Positions 7,603 to 16,528 of a DNA stretch of 64,000 nt are shown piece by piece. Under the pieces are notes generated by a model, which ran no database searches, had not been told where the DNA came from, and saw only the letters and a program-made list of their open reading frames with translations. This DNA is from Anaerocolumna cellulosilytica (GTDB taxonomy: Bacteria > Bacillota > Clostridia > Lachnospirales > Lachnospiraceae), in contig NZ_AP023367.1 of NCBI RefSeq assembly GCF_014218335.1, forward strand, positions 4,761,001-4,825,000, written 5' to 3'. Made by a program: the position numbers and the translations under genes. Position 1 is the first letter of the stretch, and each line of letters starts with the position of its first letter.

Positions 7603-7835
7603 AATCTTTCACCCTTTCTTTCAATTGATTTGATAATTGCAAAACCTTGCTAAAATAAAATGGAACGTTTCACAACTACCTCTTACACCTAATGCCAGGA
7701 TAGGACAAACATGTCCTAAATTAAAGCCTGCTGTCATCCTACCTGTATTGGCAATACAATAAATCTGTGCCATATACAGGGTATCAAAGGAAATAACAGG
7801 GGTTATGCATGGATTTATTAGATGAATTTATCCAC

Positions 7836-7852
7836 TTTGCAACAGCCCCTGA
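7836..7852 (+). repeat. Left copy of a 17-bp imperfect inverted repeat flanking greA
   Basis: TTTGCAACAGCCCCTGA matches, in inverted orientation, 15 of 17 bases at 8478-8494. The two copies bracket greA at a distance of about 640 bp. The CAACAGCC core resembles termini of some insertion elements, but no transposase lies between the copies. Confidence 0.4.
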
Positions 7853-7866
7853 TTCACTCTTAAAAT

Positions 7867-8349
7867 TTAATTTGATTTCAGAATTTCTACTATTTTATAT
7901 TGTAAGACGCCTGAATGGGTTTCTACACTAACAACATCTCCAATTCTTGCTCCAATTAAGGCCTTGCCTACAGGGGATTCGTTAGAAATCTTACCTTTCA
8001 GGCTGTTTGCTTCTGTAGAACCAACAATTTTATATTCCATTTCCTCATCATACTCAAGATCAATAATTCTAACTCTGCAGCCGATGTTGATAACATCTAC
8101 TTCTACCTCATCTTCAACAACAACTTCTGCATTTTTAAGAATTTTATCTATTTCTTCAATTCTGGCTTCAATCTCTCTTTGTTCATCTTTCGCTGCATCG
8201 TATTCAGCATTTTCAGATAAATCGCCTTGTTCTCTGGCTTCTTTTATCTTCTGGGCAACTTCTTTTCTTTTGTTTACTTTTAAATCCTGAAGTTCTTCCT
8301 CTAAAAGTTTTAATCCCTCATAGGTCAATATGTTCTTTTTATCTGCCAT
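7867..8349 (-). CDS. greA: Transcription elongation factor GreA
   Basis: The 160 residues match the usual GreA length. The N-terminal coiled coil (about residues 10-75, with EAREQGDLSENAEYDAAKDE containing the conserved acidic tip) enters the RNA polymerase secondary channel. The C-terminal FKBP-like domain (about 82-158, with NESPVGKALIG) docks on the enzyme. It rescues backtracked polymerase by stimulating transcript cleavage. The start is ATG with GGAGG upstream. A consensus sigma-A promoter lies at 8400-8428. lysS follows 264 bp downstream on the same strand. Confidence 0.97.
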   Translation of the reverse strand: MADKKNILTYEGLKLLEEELQDLKVNKRKEVAQKIKEAREQGDLSENAEYDAAKDEQREIEARIEEIDKILKNAEVVVEDEVEVDVINIGCRVRIIDLEYDEEMEYKIVGSTEANSLKGKISNESPVGKALIGARIGDVVSVETHSGVLQYKIVEILKSN

Positions 8350-8399
8350 ATTTAAACACCCTTCCTCCGTTTTAATCGATATTACGATACATTCAAAGT

Positions 8400-8428
8400 A
8401 TTATAACGTATCACTGTAGCCTTGTCAA
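8400..8428 (-). promoter_or_regulatory. Consensus sigma-A promoter of greA-lysS
   Basis: Read on the minus strand: TTGACA (8423-8428), a 17-bp spacer, and TATAAT (8400-8405). Both hexamers match the consensus exactly. The predicted transcript start is about 45 nt before the greA ATG. Confidence 0.85.
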
Positions 8429-8477
8429 CAGCTTAAAGTCCTATTTATCTAATACTTTAGCAGATTTTATCCCCTTT

Positions 8478-8494
8478 TCAGAGGCTGTTGCAGA
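8478..8494 (-). repeat. Right copy of the 17-bp inverted repeat flanking greA
   Basis: TCAGAGGCTGTTGCAGA is the inverted partner of 7836-7852 (15/17 matches). It lies upstream of the greA promoter in the intergenic region before nifJ. The rest of 8350-8808 holds only the two divergent promoters and the nifJ leader. Confidence 0.4.
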
Positions 8495-8656
8495 AGAGCC
8501 GTTCTTACTATTATTCGCTCCTCCAAAGACTATTGTATATCTTATCAAGGTACTCTTAAAATTATACCTTAGATTCAGATTCTTTTGTATAATATATAAA
8601 TATTTTTTCATATTAAGGCGCTTTTATTAAAATTTTAAATAAGTTGGAAGAAACCC

Positions 8657-8685
8657 TTTACACAGGTGTCGAATAGTGCTATTCT
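8657..8685 (+). promoter_or_regulatory. Probable nifJ promoter
   Basis: TTTACA (8657-8662), a 17-bp spacer and TATTCT (8680-8685) match the sigma-A consensus at 5/6 and 4/6 positions. This would give a leader of about 115 nt before the nifJ ATG. A TATAAT further upstream near 8588 has no good -35 partner. Confidence 0.45.
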
Positions 8686-8808
8686 CTAGTATAGGTATTT
8701 TTTCTAAATACATATATTAGTAATTGAGGCGCGCTTAAGGTGACTCTTTCTTTTGTTGTCTTTTGCACAGTAACCCCATTACTACATTCATAAGGAGGAT
8801 AATATAAC

Positions 8809-11800
8809 ATGGCTAGAAAAATGAAAACCATGGATGGAAACAATGCTGCGGCTCACGTGTCATATGCATTTACCGATGTTGCAGCTATCTATCCGATTAC
8901 ACCATCTTCAGTTATGGCTGAAGTTACAGATGCTTGGTCTACACAAGGTAGAAAAAACATCTTCGGACATGAAGTTCAGGTAACCGAAATGCAATCAGAG
9001 GCCGGTGCTGCTGGTACTGTTCACGGTTCTTTAGCAGCCGGTGCATTGACTACCACGTTCACAGCATCCCAAGGTTTACTGTTAATGATACCTAACATGT
9101 ACAAAATAGCAGGTGAATTATTGCCTTGTGTTATCGATGTATCTGCACGTGCTCTTGCAAGCCACGCATTATCTATCTTCGGCGATCACTCCGACGTATA
9201 TGCATGTCGTCAGACTGGTTTTGCAATGCTATGTTCAAGCAACGTACAGGAAGTTATGGATTTAGGTGCTGTTGCCCATCTTTCAACGATTAAAGGACGT
9301 GTTCCTTTCGTTCATTTCTTCGATGGTTTTAGAACATCCCATGAAATACAGAAAATTGAAACCTGGGATTATGAGGATTTAAAGGAACTTACAGATATGG
9401 ATGCAGTTACTGCTTTTCGTAATCGTGCGTTAAATCCTGAACACCCTGTAACCCGCGGTACTGCACAGAACCCTGATATCTTCTTCCAGGCAAGAGAAGC
9501 AAGCAATACATATTACAATGCTATTCCCGGCATCGTAGAAGATTACATGAATAAAGTCAATGCTAAGATTGGTACTGATTATAAATTATTCAACTATTAT
9601 GGTGCTGCTGACGCAGAACATGTAATCATTGCAATGGGTTCCGTATGTGATACCATTGATGAAACAATCGATTACCTTGTTGCTTCCGGTGCTAAAATCG
9701 GTGTTATCAAAGTTAGACTTTACAGACCTTTCAGTGTAGAGCATTTATTAAATGTAATTCCTGAAACTGTAAAGCAGATTACTGTATTAGATAGAACAAA
9801 AGAACCAGGTGCTCTTGGTGAACCTTTATGGCTTGACATCGTTGCAGCCTTAAAGGAGACTAAATTCCATGATATCCCTGTATATTCAGGACGTTATGGT
9901 TTAGGTTCCAAAGATACTACTCCTGCACAGATTATTGCAGTTTATAACAATACAGAAAAGAAAAAATTCACAATTGGTATTGTGGATGATGTTACAAATC
10001 TTTCCCTTGAAATCAAGGACAATCCTAATACGACTCCTGAAAGCACAATCAGCTGCAAATTCTGGGGACTGGGTGCCGATGGTACTGTAGGTGCTAACAA
10101 AAACTCCATTAAGATTATTGGTGACCACACAGATATGTACGCACAGGCTTACTTTGACTATGATTCAAAGAAATCCGGCGGTGTTACCATTTCCAACTTA
10201 CGTTTTGGTAAAGACCCAATTAAAGCTACCTATTTAGTAAGTAAAGCTAATTTTGTAGCCTGCCATAATCCTTCCTATGTAAGAAAATATAACATGGTAC
10301 AGGATTTAAAAGAAGGCGGTACTTTCTTACTTAACTGCGGATGGTCTATGGAAGAAATTGAAGAACATCTTCCAGGTCAGGTAAAACGCTACATAGCAAA
10401 ACATAATATCAAATTCTATACAATCGATGGTATCAGCATTGGTAAGGAAATCGGTCTTGGCGGACGTATTAATACAGTTCTTCAGGCAGCTTTCTTTAAA
10501 CTTGCTAATATTATCCCTGTAGAAGATGCTGTTAAATATATGAAAGATGCTGCTACTGCTTCTTACAGTAAAAAAGGCGAAGCTATTGTTAAAATGAATC
10601 ATGATGCAATTGATCGTGGTATTACAGATGTCAAAGAAGTTAAAGTACCAGCTTCCTGGGGCGAATCCGTTGACGAAAGCCTGGCTTCAGTAGCAACTGG
10701 TTCCAGAAAAGAAGTTGTTGATTATGTAAACAACATCCAGAACGTGATGAACGCACAAGATGGTAACAGCCTGCCTGTTTCTGCTTTCGTTGATACAGCA
10801 GACGGAACAGTTCCTTTAGGTTCAGCTGCCTTTGAAAAACGTGGTATTGCTATTGACGTTCCTAGCTGGAATCCAGATAACTGTATCCAGTGTAACTTCT
10901 GTTCTTATGTTTGCCCTCACGCATCCATCCGTCCGGTTGCTATGACAGAAGAACAAGCAAAAGCCGCTCCTGCAGAAGCTTCCATTATGGACTTAACAGG
11001 TCTTCCTGGATATAAATTTGCTATTTCCGTATCTGCCCTTGATTGTCAAGGTTGCGGTTCCTGTGCAAATGTTTGTCCTGGTAAGAAGGGTGAAAAAGCA
11101 TTAACAATGAAGAGCCTCGACAGTCAGTTAGATGCTCAGAAATTATTTGATTATGGTGTAGAAATCGGATATCCTGATGAAGTAGTTGCTAAATTTAAAG
11201 AAACTACTGTTAAAGGAAGCCAGTTTAAGAAACCTTTACTTGAGTTCTCCGGTGCCTGCGCAGGTTGTGGTGAAACTCCTTATGCTAAATTAGTTACTCA
11301 GTTGTTCGGTGATAGAATGTACATTGCAAATGCAACAGGTTGCTCCTCTATCTGGGGTGGTTCTGCTCCTTCCACACCTTACACTGTAAATAGAGAAGGC
11401 CACGGTCCAGCTTGGGCTAACTCCTTATTCGAAGACAATGCAGAATTTGGTTACGGTATGGCACTTGCTCAGAAAGCTTTAAGAAGACGTTTGCTTTCCT
11501 CCGTAGAAGCACTTTCTTCTATAGTAGACAGTGCTGACGTAAAAGCTGCTTGTGAAAAATATCTTGAAACAAGTGAATCCAGCACTGCTAATGGCCCTGC
11601 AGCAAGAGATTTAGTTGCTAAGTTAGAAGGCTGTGACTGCGATAACGCAGATAAAACAAACATCTTAGCTAACAAAGACTTCTTATCCAAGAAATCCCAA
11701 TGGATTTTCGGTGGTGACGGTTGGGCTTACGATATTGGTTTTGGTGGTTTAGACCATGTAATTGCAAGCGGTGAAGATGTAAACATCCTTGTATTTGATA

Positions 11801-12342
11801 CAGAGGTTTACTCCAACACAGGCGGTCAGTCCTCTAAATCCACTCCTACCGGTGCTATTGCACAGTTCGCTGCTGCTGGTAAGGAAGTTAAGAAAAAGGA
11901 TTTAGCTGCTATAGCAATGAGTTACGGCTATGTATACGTAGCACAGATTGCACAGGGTGCTGATTACAATCAATGTGTAAAAGCATTGGTTGAAGCAGAA
12001 AACTATCCAGGACCTTCTCTTGTAATCGCTTATGCTCCATGTATCAACCATGGTATCAAAGGTGGTATGAAAGGTGCTCAGACAGAAGAAAAACGTGCTG
12101 TACAGTCTGGTTACTGGCATTTATTCCGTTTCGACCCTCGTTTAGAAGAACAAGGAAAGAATCCATTCCAGTTAGATTCCAAAGAACCTACTGCTGATTA
12201 TCAGGAATTCTTAAACAGCGAAGTTCGTTACAGCTCTCTTGCACGTTCTAATCCAGAAAGAGCAAAAGTATTATTCGATAAAGCTGAAAAGAATGCAAAA
12301 GCAAAATATACTAGATTAGTAAGACTTGCAGCTCAGGACTAA
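8809..12342 (+). CDS. nifJ: Pyruvate:ferredoxin (flavodoxin) oxidoreductase
   Basis: This is a single-chain PFOR of 1177 residues, the expected length. It oxidises pyruvate with CoA to acetyl-CoA and CO2 and reduces ferredoxin, a central step of clostridial fermentation in the cytoplasm. The N-terminal pyrimidine-binding domain carries YPITPSSVMAE (about residues 28-38). Two 4Fe-4S motifs follow: CIQCNFCSYVCP (692-703) and CQGCGSCANVCP (746-757). Another cluster Cys lies in GACAGCGETPY (about 819-829). The thiamine diphosphate domain contains GGDGWAYDIG (968-977) and SNTGGQSSKSTPTG. The start is ATG with AAGGAGG 8 nt upstream. It is transcribed alone, with a strong terminator 30 bp after the stop. 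Confidence 0.98.
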   Translation: MARKMKTMDGNNAAAHVSYAFTDVAAIYPITPSSVMAEVTDAWSTQGRKNIFGHEVQVTEMQSEAGAAGTVHGSLAAGALTTTFTASQGLLLMIPNMYKIAGELLPCVIDVSARALASHALSIFGDHSDVYACRQTGFAMLCSSNVQEVMDLGAVAHLSTIKGRVPFVHFFDGFRTSHEIQKIETWDYEDLKELTDMDAVTAFRNRALNPEHPVTRGTAQNPDIFFQAREASNTYYNAIPGIVEDYMNKVNAKIGTDYKLFNYYGAADAEHVIIAMGSVCDTIDETIDYLVASGAKIGVIKVRLYRPFSVEHLLNVIPETVKQITVLDRTKEPGALGEPLWLDIVAALKETKFHDIPVYSGRYGLGSKDTTPAQIIAVYNNTEKKKFTIGIVDDVTNLSLEIKDNPNTTPESTISCKFWGLGADGTVGANKNSIKIIGDHTDMYAQAYFDYDSKKSGGVTISNLRFGKDPIKATYLVSKANFVACHNPSYVRKYNMVQDLKEGGTFLLNCGWSMEEIEEHLPGQVKRYIAKHNIKFYTIDGISIGKEIGLGGRINTVLQAAFFKLANIIPVEDAVKYMKDAATASYSKKGEAIVKMNHDAIDRGITDVKEVKVPASWGESVDESLASVATGSRKEVVDYVNNIQNVMNAQDGNSLPVSAFVDTADGTVPLGSAAFEKRGIAIDVPSWNPDNCIQCNFCSYVCPHASIRPVAMTEEQAKAAPAEASIMDLTGLPGYKFAISVSALDCQGCGSCANVCPGKKGEKALTMKSLDSQLDAQKLFDYGVEIGYPDEVVAKFKETTVKGSQFKKPLLEFSGACAGCGETPYAKLVTQLFGDRMYIANATGCSSIWGGSAPSTPYTVNREGHGPAWANSLFEDNAEFGYGMALAQKALRRRLLSSVEALSSIVDSADVKAACEKYLETSESSTANGPAARDLVAKLEGCDCDNADKTNILANKDFLSKKSQWIFGGDGWAYDIGFGGLDHVIASGEDVNILVFDTEVYSNTGGQSSKSTPTGAIAQFAAAGKEVKKKDLAAIAMSYGYVYVAQIAQGADYNQCVKALVEAENYPGPSLVIAYAPCINHGIKGGMKGAQTEEKRAVQSGYWHLFRFDPRLEEQGKNPFQLDSKEPTADYQEFLNSEVRYSSLARSNPERAKVLFDKAEKNAKAKYTRLVRLAAQD

Positions 12343-12373
12343 TAATTCTTTTATATATAAGCAGGTTAACTGC

Positions 12374-12408
12374 AAAAACCCCATGGCATTATATGTCATG
12401 GGGTTTTT
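12374..12408 (+). terminator. nifJ terminator
   Basis: A stem of AAAAACCCCATG (12374-12385) with CATGGGGTTTTT (12397-12408) is GC-rich at its base and followed by T residues. The A/T flanks make it able to work in both directions. Confidence 0.9.
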
Positions 12409-12518
12409 ACTATGCTATTTTTATTCATTTTGATTTATGAAGAATCTCTTTCTAATTCTATTATTAGTTATCTTTTTACATTGTAGGTACTTACGATACA
12501 GAATGTATAGAATCTTCT

Positions 12519-12869
12519 CTATGGAAGCAGCTTCACCACGGTACCCTTTACAGGCATATTCTCTCCTTGTATGCCCTCAAAGTACAACGGAAGTCCTTCT
12601 GCAAATACCGGGATCAACATTTTCGTAGGATTCTGGCGTTGATGGTGAATATGTAAATGCGGTTCTGATGAAGAACTACTGTTACCTACATACCCAATGG
12701 TTTCACCTTTCATCACATAATCTCCGGTTTTAACTGTTATGCTTCCTTTTTTGAATTGATTAAGAAGCAGATAGGTTCCCGTCTCCTTTATTTTTATATA
12801 TACATGATTACCCTCCACAGATTTAAACGCTTCTGTATTAGGCGATATATCATCTTTCATATCATACAC
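12519..12869 (-). pseudogene. N-terminally truncated M23 (LytM) peptidase remnant
   Basis: The 116-codon frame matches the C-terminal half of an M23 zinc peptidase domain: GNHVYIKI, VKTGDYVMKGETIGYVGNS and the metal-site HLHIHHQRQNP. The first half of the domain, with the other metal-binding His and Asp (HxxxD-type motif), is missing, and there is no signal peptide, membrane anchor or credible RBS before the ATG. No continuation is visible upstream on the same strand. I read it as a decayed fragment of a secreted or membrane cell-wall peptidase. A functional short protein is less likely because the metal site would be incomplete. Confidence 0.6.
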
Positions 12870-13008
12870 TTTTAATAAAGAAAACCGATACCCAAAGAAC
12901 TGAAATTAAAATAATAATTAATAGATTTACGAATCCTAATTTTTTTATTATATGTATCATATTAAACTTCAAACTGTGGGCTTTAGCGCACGGATAAATC
13001 AAGATGTT

Positions 13009-13049
13009 AAAAAAGCATTCATTTTTCAGCCTAACACCCGTGCTTTTTT
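13009..13049. terminator. Possible bidirectional terminator after the serine hydrolase
   Basis: AAAAAAGCA (13009-13017) and TGCTTTTTT (13041-13049) form a short stem around a 23-nt loop, with T runs on both strands. It lies about 85 bp past the minus-strand serine hydrolase stop. The stem is AT-rich and weak. Confidence 0.45.
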
Positions 13050-13132
13050 TATTTTTTGATGCCCCATTCCAAAATTAAACAGTTCTAAATAGAGCGGCAC
13101 TGCTTATGGCCTTTGTACGTTTTTAATATTCC

Positions 13133-14266
13133 TTACTGCAATATACCTTTTACTTTTTGCCTGAATTCTTTATTGGTTAAAATCTGGTTCAGAAATTCAT
13201 TCATGTTTTTAGATACTATTTTAAATTCATCTGTCGTAAGTCCATCTGTAAATAACGCTATCTCTACTGCCTGCTCCTCTTTATCCAGGGAATACATGGC
13301 CATATTGAGTATATAATTGGTTGAGCCGCCTTTAAAGCCCAGATGCTTAAACAGCTTCTTATTTCCCTCCCTTTCCATGGGTCCTTCCATAATCTCTCTT
13401 AAGTAGGAGTCTGCCTCTTTTGACAGATACTCCCCCTGATTTATCATAGCAAGTATTTGACCATATTCTCGTGTTGTTGCAGCAACTAATCTGTCTGAAT
13501 TCATCTTATCAATTTCCATATCATACCACTGCTTTAATTGTATCGAGCTTTGATAGCTCCCATCCGCATCCTCCTTTAGCCTGTTATGCTCCTGTATAGC
13601 ACGAAGGTCAAATTCCTCCTTTGGCATAGTCTTTAAAATGGATTTTACCTTTGTAATCTTTTCCTCCTGTGTTAGCTCCTTATATTCTTTCATAAGGCTG
13701 CCTGGAATTAAAAGGCTTGCATAAAAGGGATAAATCTCTTCATGCTCTGTTAGCTTTAATTCACTAATATTCTTATTGATTTCATCCAGGCCTAAAATAT
13801 CAATTAAATATTCCATATTCGCATTACTACTAAAATCAATCATACCTTTTGCTACTTCTTTTAGAGATACTTCACCGGATTCAATTTTATTTTGCTCCTT
13901 CACATAGGCTTCCCATTGAGGCTGTGCATTGCCATCAAGCCCCGGAATATAAAACCGGTTTATATCTTTAAGGCTTACCATTTGCTCAGTATCAATTTTC
14001 TGTGCTCCTGCCTGCTTGGCATATTCTATAGCTACTATTATTTTAGCAACACTGGCTAAAGGCATACTGCGGTCTGCATAATACGCAACCACAGGCTTGC
14101 CATTTTCCTGAATGGTCAAAGATACTTTCTCCGGATTATCTTTTAAGAAGCTTAGAATACGGTCTGCATCCGGTCTTCCTTGATATTCATATATCCCGAA
14201 GCAAATCCCTGTTGTAACGATTAGCCCCAATATGGTTATAATAATCTTTTTCAAATGTTTTTTCAT
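13133..14266 (-). CDS. Membrane-anchored serine hydrolase, class A beta-lactamase/PBP fold
   Basis: This 377-residue protein has an N-terminal membrane segment or signal anchor (residues 8-27) and an extracellular domain with the three motifs of the penicillin-recognising fold: SVAK at 72-75 (SxxK nucleophile), SSN at 146-148 (SxN) and KGGS at 312-315 (KTG equivalent). It is longer than a typical beta-lactamase (about 270) because of an insertion between SxN and KGG. It could be a beta-lactamase, a DD-peptidase or an inactive homologue, and the substrate cannot be told from motifs. The RBS GGGAGGA is well placed. The gene is divergent from a two-component system across 316 bp containing a perfect palindrome, which hints at regulation by that system. 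Confidence 0.78.
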   Translation of the reverse strand: MKKHLKKIIITILGLIVTTGICFGIYEYQGRPDADRILSFLKDNPEKVSLTIQENGKPVVAYYADRSMPLASVAKIIVAIEYAKQAGAQKIDTEQMVSLKDINRFYIPGLDGNAQPQWEAYVKEQNKIESGEVSLKEVAKGMIDFSSNANMEYLIDILGLDEINKNISELKLTEHEEIYPFYASLLIPGSLMKEYKELTQEEKITKVKSILKTMPKEEFDLRAIQEHNRLKEDADGSYQSSIQLKQWYDMEIDKMNSDRLVAATTREYGQILAMINQGEYLSKEADSYLREIMEGPMEREGNKKLFKHLGFKGGSTNYILNMAMYSLDKEEQAVEIALFTDGLTTDEFKIVSKNMNEFLNQILTNKEFRQKVKGILQ

Positions 14267-14397
14267 ATTCCTCCCTTTTCTTCATAAATGCCACCTTATC
14301 TCATTCGTATATAGGTGCTCTGAAATGTTTTATTTTTATACCTGTGCCTTTCAATGTTTTAATGGCCTATTCAAAAAATTGAAAGCTCTACATAGAA

Positions 14398-14423
14398 AGG
14401 TTGAAAATCATCATTTTCAACCT
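14398..14423. promoter_or_regulatory. Perfect 11-bp palindrome between serine hydrolase and two-component system
   Basis: AGGTTGAAAAT (14398-14408), CATC loop, ATTTTCAACCT (14413-14423). It lies in the 316-bp divergent intergenic region. It may be an operator or a short hairpin. There is no T run, so it is not a standard terminator. Nothing else clear is seen in 14267-14582 apart from the regulator's RBS. Confidence 0.5.
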
Positions 14424-14582
14424 ACTTTACAATAACTAATCATATACTCTCAGAACCAAAAGAAAGTAAAAACTACGCCAAAAGAATATAAAATTTATAT
14501 ATTTATTGTTGTCAGCCTCTTCATATGATACTATTTATTATAAGATATAAAAGATGTATCTGGCTGTAAAGGAGGACATAAC

Positions 14583-15314
14583 TTGTATAATGATGAAAAA
14601 ATCCTGCTTGTAGATGACGAAGCCGGACTTCTGCATTTGTTAAAAATAACCTTAGAAAAAGAGCGCTATCATAATATTACCTGTGCTATGACAGGTGCAC
14701 AAGCATTAGAAATTATAAAACAGAATACCTATGACTTAATTCTACTGGATGTAATGCTGCCGGACTTCTCCGGCTTTGATTTATGCAGTGAAATCCGAAA
14801 ATATACCTTCGCCCCTATTATTTTCTTGACTGCATGCGGAAGTGATTTTGATAAACTTACAGGGCTTGCACTTGGGGGAGATGACTATATAACCAAACCC
14901 TTTAACCCTTTAGAAGTCATGGCAAGAATAAAGGCAATTTTACGCCGTCAGAAGCACTATACCACCACGCAAACTATAGAGTCTAATCAACCTCAGCTTT
15001 TTGATTTTGGAATATTTCAGCTAAATCCTGCAACCGCTACGTTGGTTGTGAATAATCAAGAGGTAGAGTGTACTGCAAAGGAGTTCGATTTGCTTTGCTT
15101 TTTTTGTAATAATCCCAATCATGTATTTACGACTACCCAAATATATGAAGCAGTTTGGGATACACTGGGACTTGGTGATGATAAAACCGTAACTATGCAT
15201 ATATCAAAACTTCGTAAAAAGCTTGGTGACGACCCTAAAACCCCAAAACTTCTTATAACTTTAAGAGGAATCGGTTATAAATTTAATCCTCCCAAAAAGG
15301 AACACCTTATATGA
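14583..15314 (+). CDS. OmpR/PhoB-family response regulator
   Basis: The 243 residues comprise a receiver domain (about 5-118) with the acidic pair DDE, phosphoacceptor D55 in LILLDVMLP, T83 in IIFLTA and K105 in DYITKPF. A C-terminal winged-helix domain (about 140-238) contains KTVTMHISKLRKKLG and the terminal RGIGYKF hairpin. The start is TTG at 14583, supported by GGAGG about 8 nt upstream, and no in-frame ATG fits. It overlaps the histidine kinase gene by 4 bp (ATGA). It would bind DNA as a phosphorylated dimer, and the divergent serine hydrolase gene is the obvious candidate target, though that is unproved. Confidence 0.93.
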   Translation: MYNDEKILLVDDEAGLLHLLKITLEKERYHNITCAMTGAQALEIIKQNTYDLILLDVMLPDFSGFDLCSEIRKYTFAPIIFLTACGSDFDKLTGLALGGDDYITKPFNPLEVMARIKAILRRQKHYTTTQTIESNQPQLFDFGIFQLNPATATLVVNNQEVECTAKEFDLLCFFCNNPNHVFTTTQIYEAVWDTLGLGDDKTVTMHISKLRKKLGDDPKTPKLLITLRGIGYKFNPPKKEHLI

Positions 15315-16432
15315 AATTAAAATTACGCTTTCTCTTCTTTTTTACTGGGGGATTATTCCTATTTCTCTTATATATGGGGATTTTAACATCCTTTGTTTTT
15401 TCCTATATCCTCCCCGTATTTACGCAGCCAAAAAACAATAATCAGGTTATATTTTTACTGACTTTTACCCAGAACAAAGAATCCTTTTTATATTTATTCA
15501 CATTTTTATTCTCCTTTGTAAGCGGAGGTTTTTTCCTAAGTCAGTACTTTGTAAAACCACTGCTCTATATTCTGTCACTGGTTGGACAGTTATCCCAGGG
15601 AGATTACAATTTAGATACCATACGTAAAGAAGTTTATAAAGGGAACAAACTAAAAAGAAGATATTTTTTATACAAAGAGGTTTTAGCTGACCTTTTTGAC
15701 CTGTCAGATATTTTAGAAACTGTTAAGAAGGAACGTAATCAACTTGAAATGTCTAAGAAAAATTGGATTAAGGGAATATCTCATGACTTAAAAACTCCCT
15801 TATCCTATATAATAGGTTATGCGGCACTGCTAAAGAATGACGACTATACGTGGGAGAAGGAAGAACGTCTTCGATTTCTAAATGAAATCTATGAAAGAGG
15901 AACATACATTGAACAATTAGTAGAAGATATGAATCTGGTATACTCAGCCCATTCATATCAGGTTGAATTGCCGATTGATAAGAATTCCTTTGATTTGATA
16001 GCCTATCTTAAAAAACTGGTTGCTGATATTTCGAATGCACCCAATGCTGACAAATATAATTTCTCCTTTTTCTCCACGGAAAAGGCATTAATTATACAGG
16101 CTGACCCTAAACTTTTGTACCGGGCCTTTCAAAATCTTTTAGTAAATGCCCTTCGACATAACAAAGAGGGAACCTCTATTGCTGTTGCAGTATCGAACGC
16201 AAAGCATGGTACAGTTATCATTACCATTACCGATAATGGAAAGGGCTTGGCCCCTGAAGTCAAAGATAGGTTTAATAATAATAGTCTTTTCTCTGCGAAT
16301 GATATTGACTATAAAAAGGGTGGGCTAGGATTAGCCATCGTTAATAATATAATCATGGCCCATAATGGTTCTGCAACGGTAGAAAGTTCAGCTGAGACCG
16401 GTACTGTTTTTACAGTTACTCTCCCTTTTTAG
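15311..16432 (+). CDS. Sensor histidine kinase (EnvZ/PhoR type)
   Basis: This is a 373-residue membrane kinase. There are two membrane segments (about 8-33 and 60-78) with only a short external loop between them, so it probably senses within the membrane or through a partner rather than by a large extracellular domain. A HAMP-like linker follows, then the phosphoacceptor H158 in GISHDLKTP. The ATPase domain has an N box (NLLVNALRHN), G1 (ITDNGKGL) and G2 (GGLGLAIV) near the C-terminus. The start codon overlaps the response regulator stop, so the pair is co-translated. Short-loop kinases next to cell-wall-active genes are often envelope-stress or antibiotic sensors. Here that is only inference from the neighbouring serine hydrolase. 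Confidence 0.92.
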   Translation: MKLKLRFLFFFTGGLFLFLLYMGILTSFVFSYILPVFTQPKNNNQVIFLLTFTQNKESFLYLFTFLFSFVSGGFFLSQYFVKPLLYILSLVGQLSQGDYNLDTIRKEVYKGNKLKRRYFLYKEVLADLFDLSDILETVKKERNQLEMSKKNWIKGISHDLKTPLSYIIGYAALLKNDDYTWEKEERLRFLNEIYERGTYIEQLVEDMNLVYSAHSYQVELPIDKNSFDLIAYLKKLVADISNAPNADKYNFSFFSTEKALIIQADPKLLYRAFQNLLVNALRHNKEGTSIAVAVSNAKHGTVIITITDNGKGLAPEVKDRFNNNSLFSANDIDYKKGGLGLAIVNNIIMAHNGSATVESSAETGTVFTVTLPF

Positions 16433-16528
16433 CATTCTAATAGACTGGTGCACCAGATACCATTGAATATATATCACAGACTTACCTTTGTATTGTCTAA
16501 TAGAAGGTTTAATACTGTGCATTTTAAA

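Noticed and set aside
12437..12628. 63-codon plus-strand frame after nifJ
   Set aside because: No RBS, and it overlaps the M23 remnant on the other strand. The sequence looks like low-complexity antisense.
14398..14423. Reading the palindrome as an intrinsic terminator
   Set aside because: No T run follows on either strand, and it lies between divergent gene starts where a terminator is not expected.
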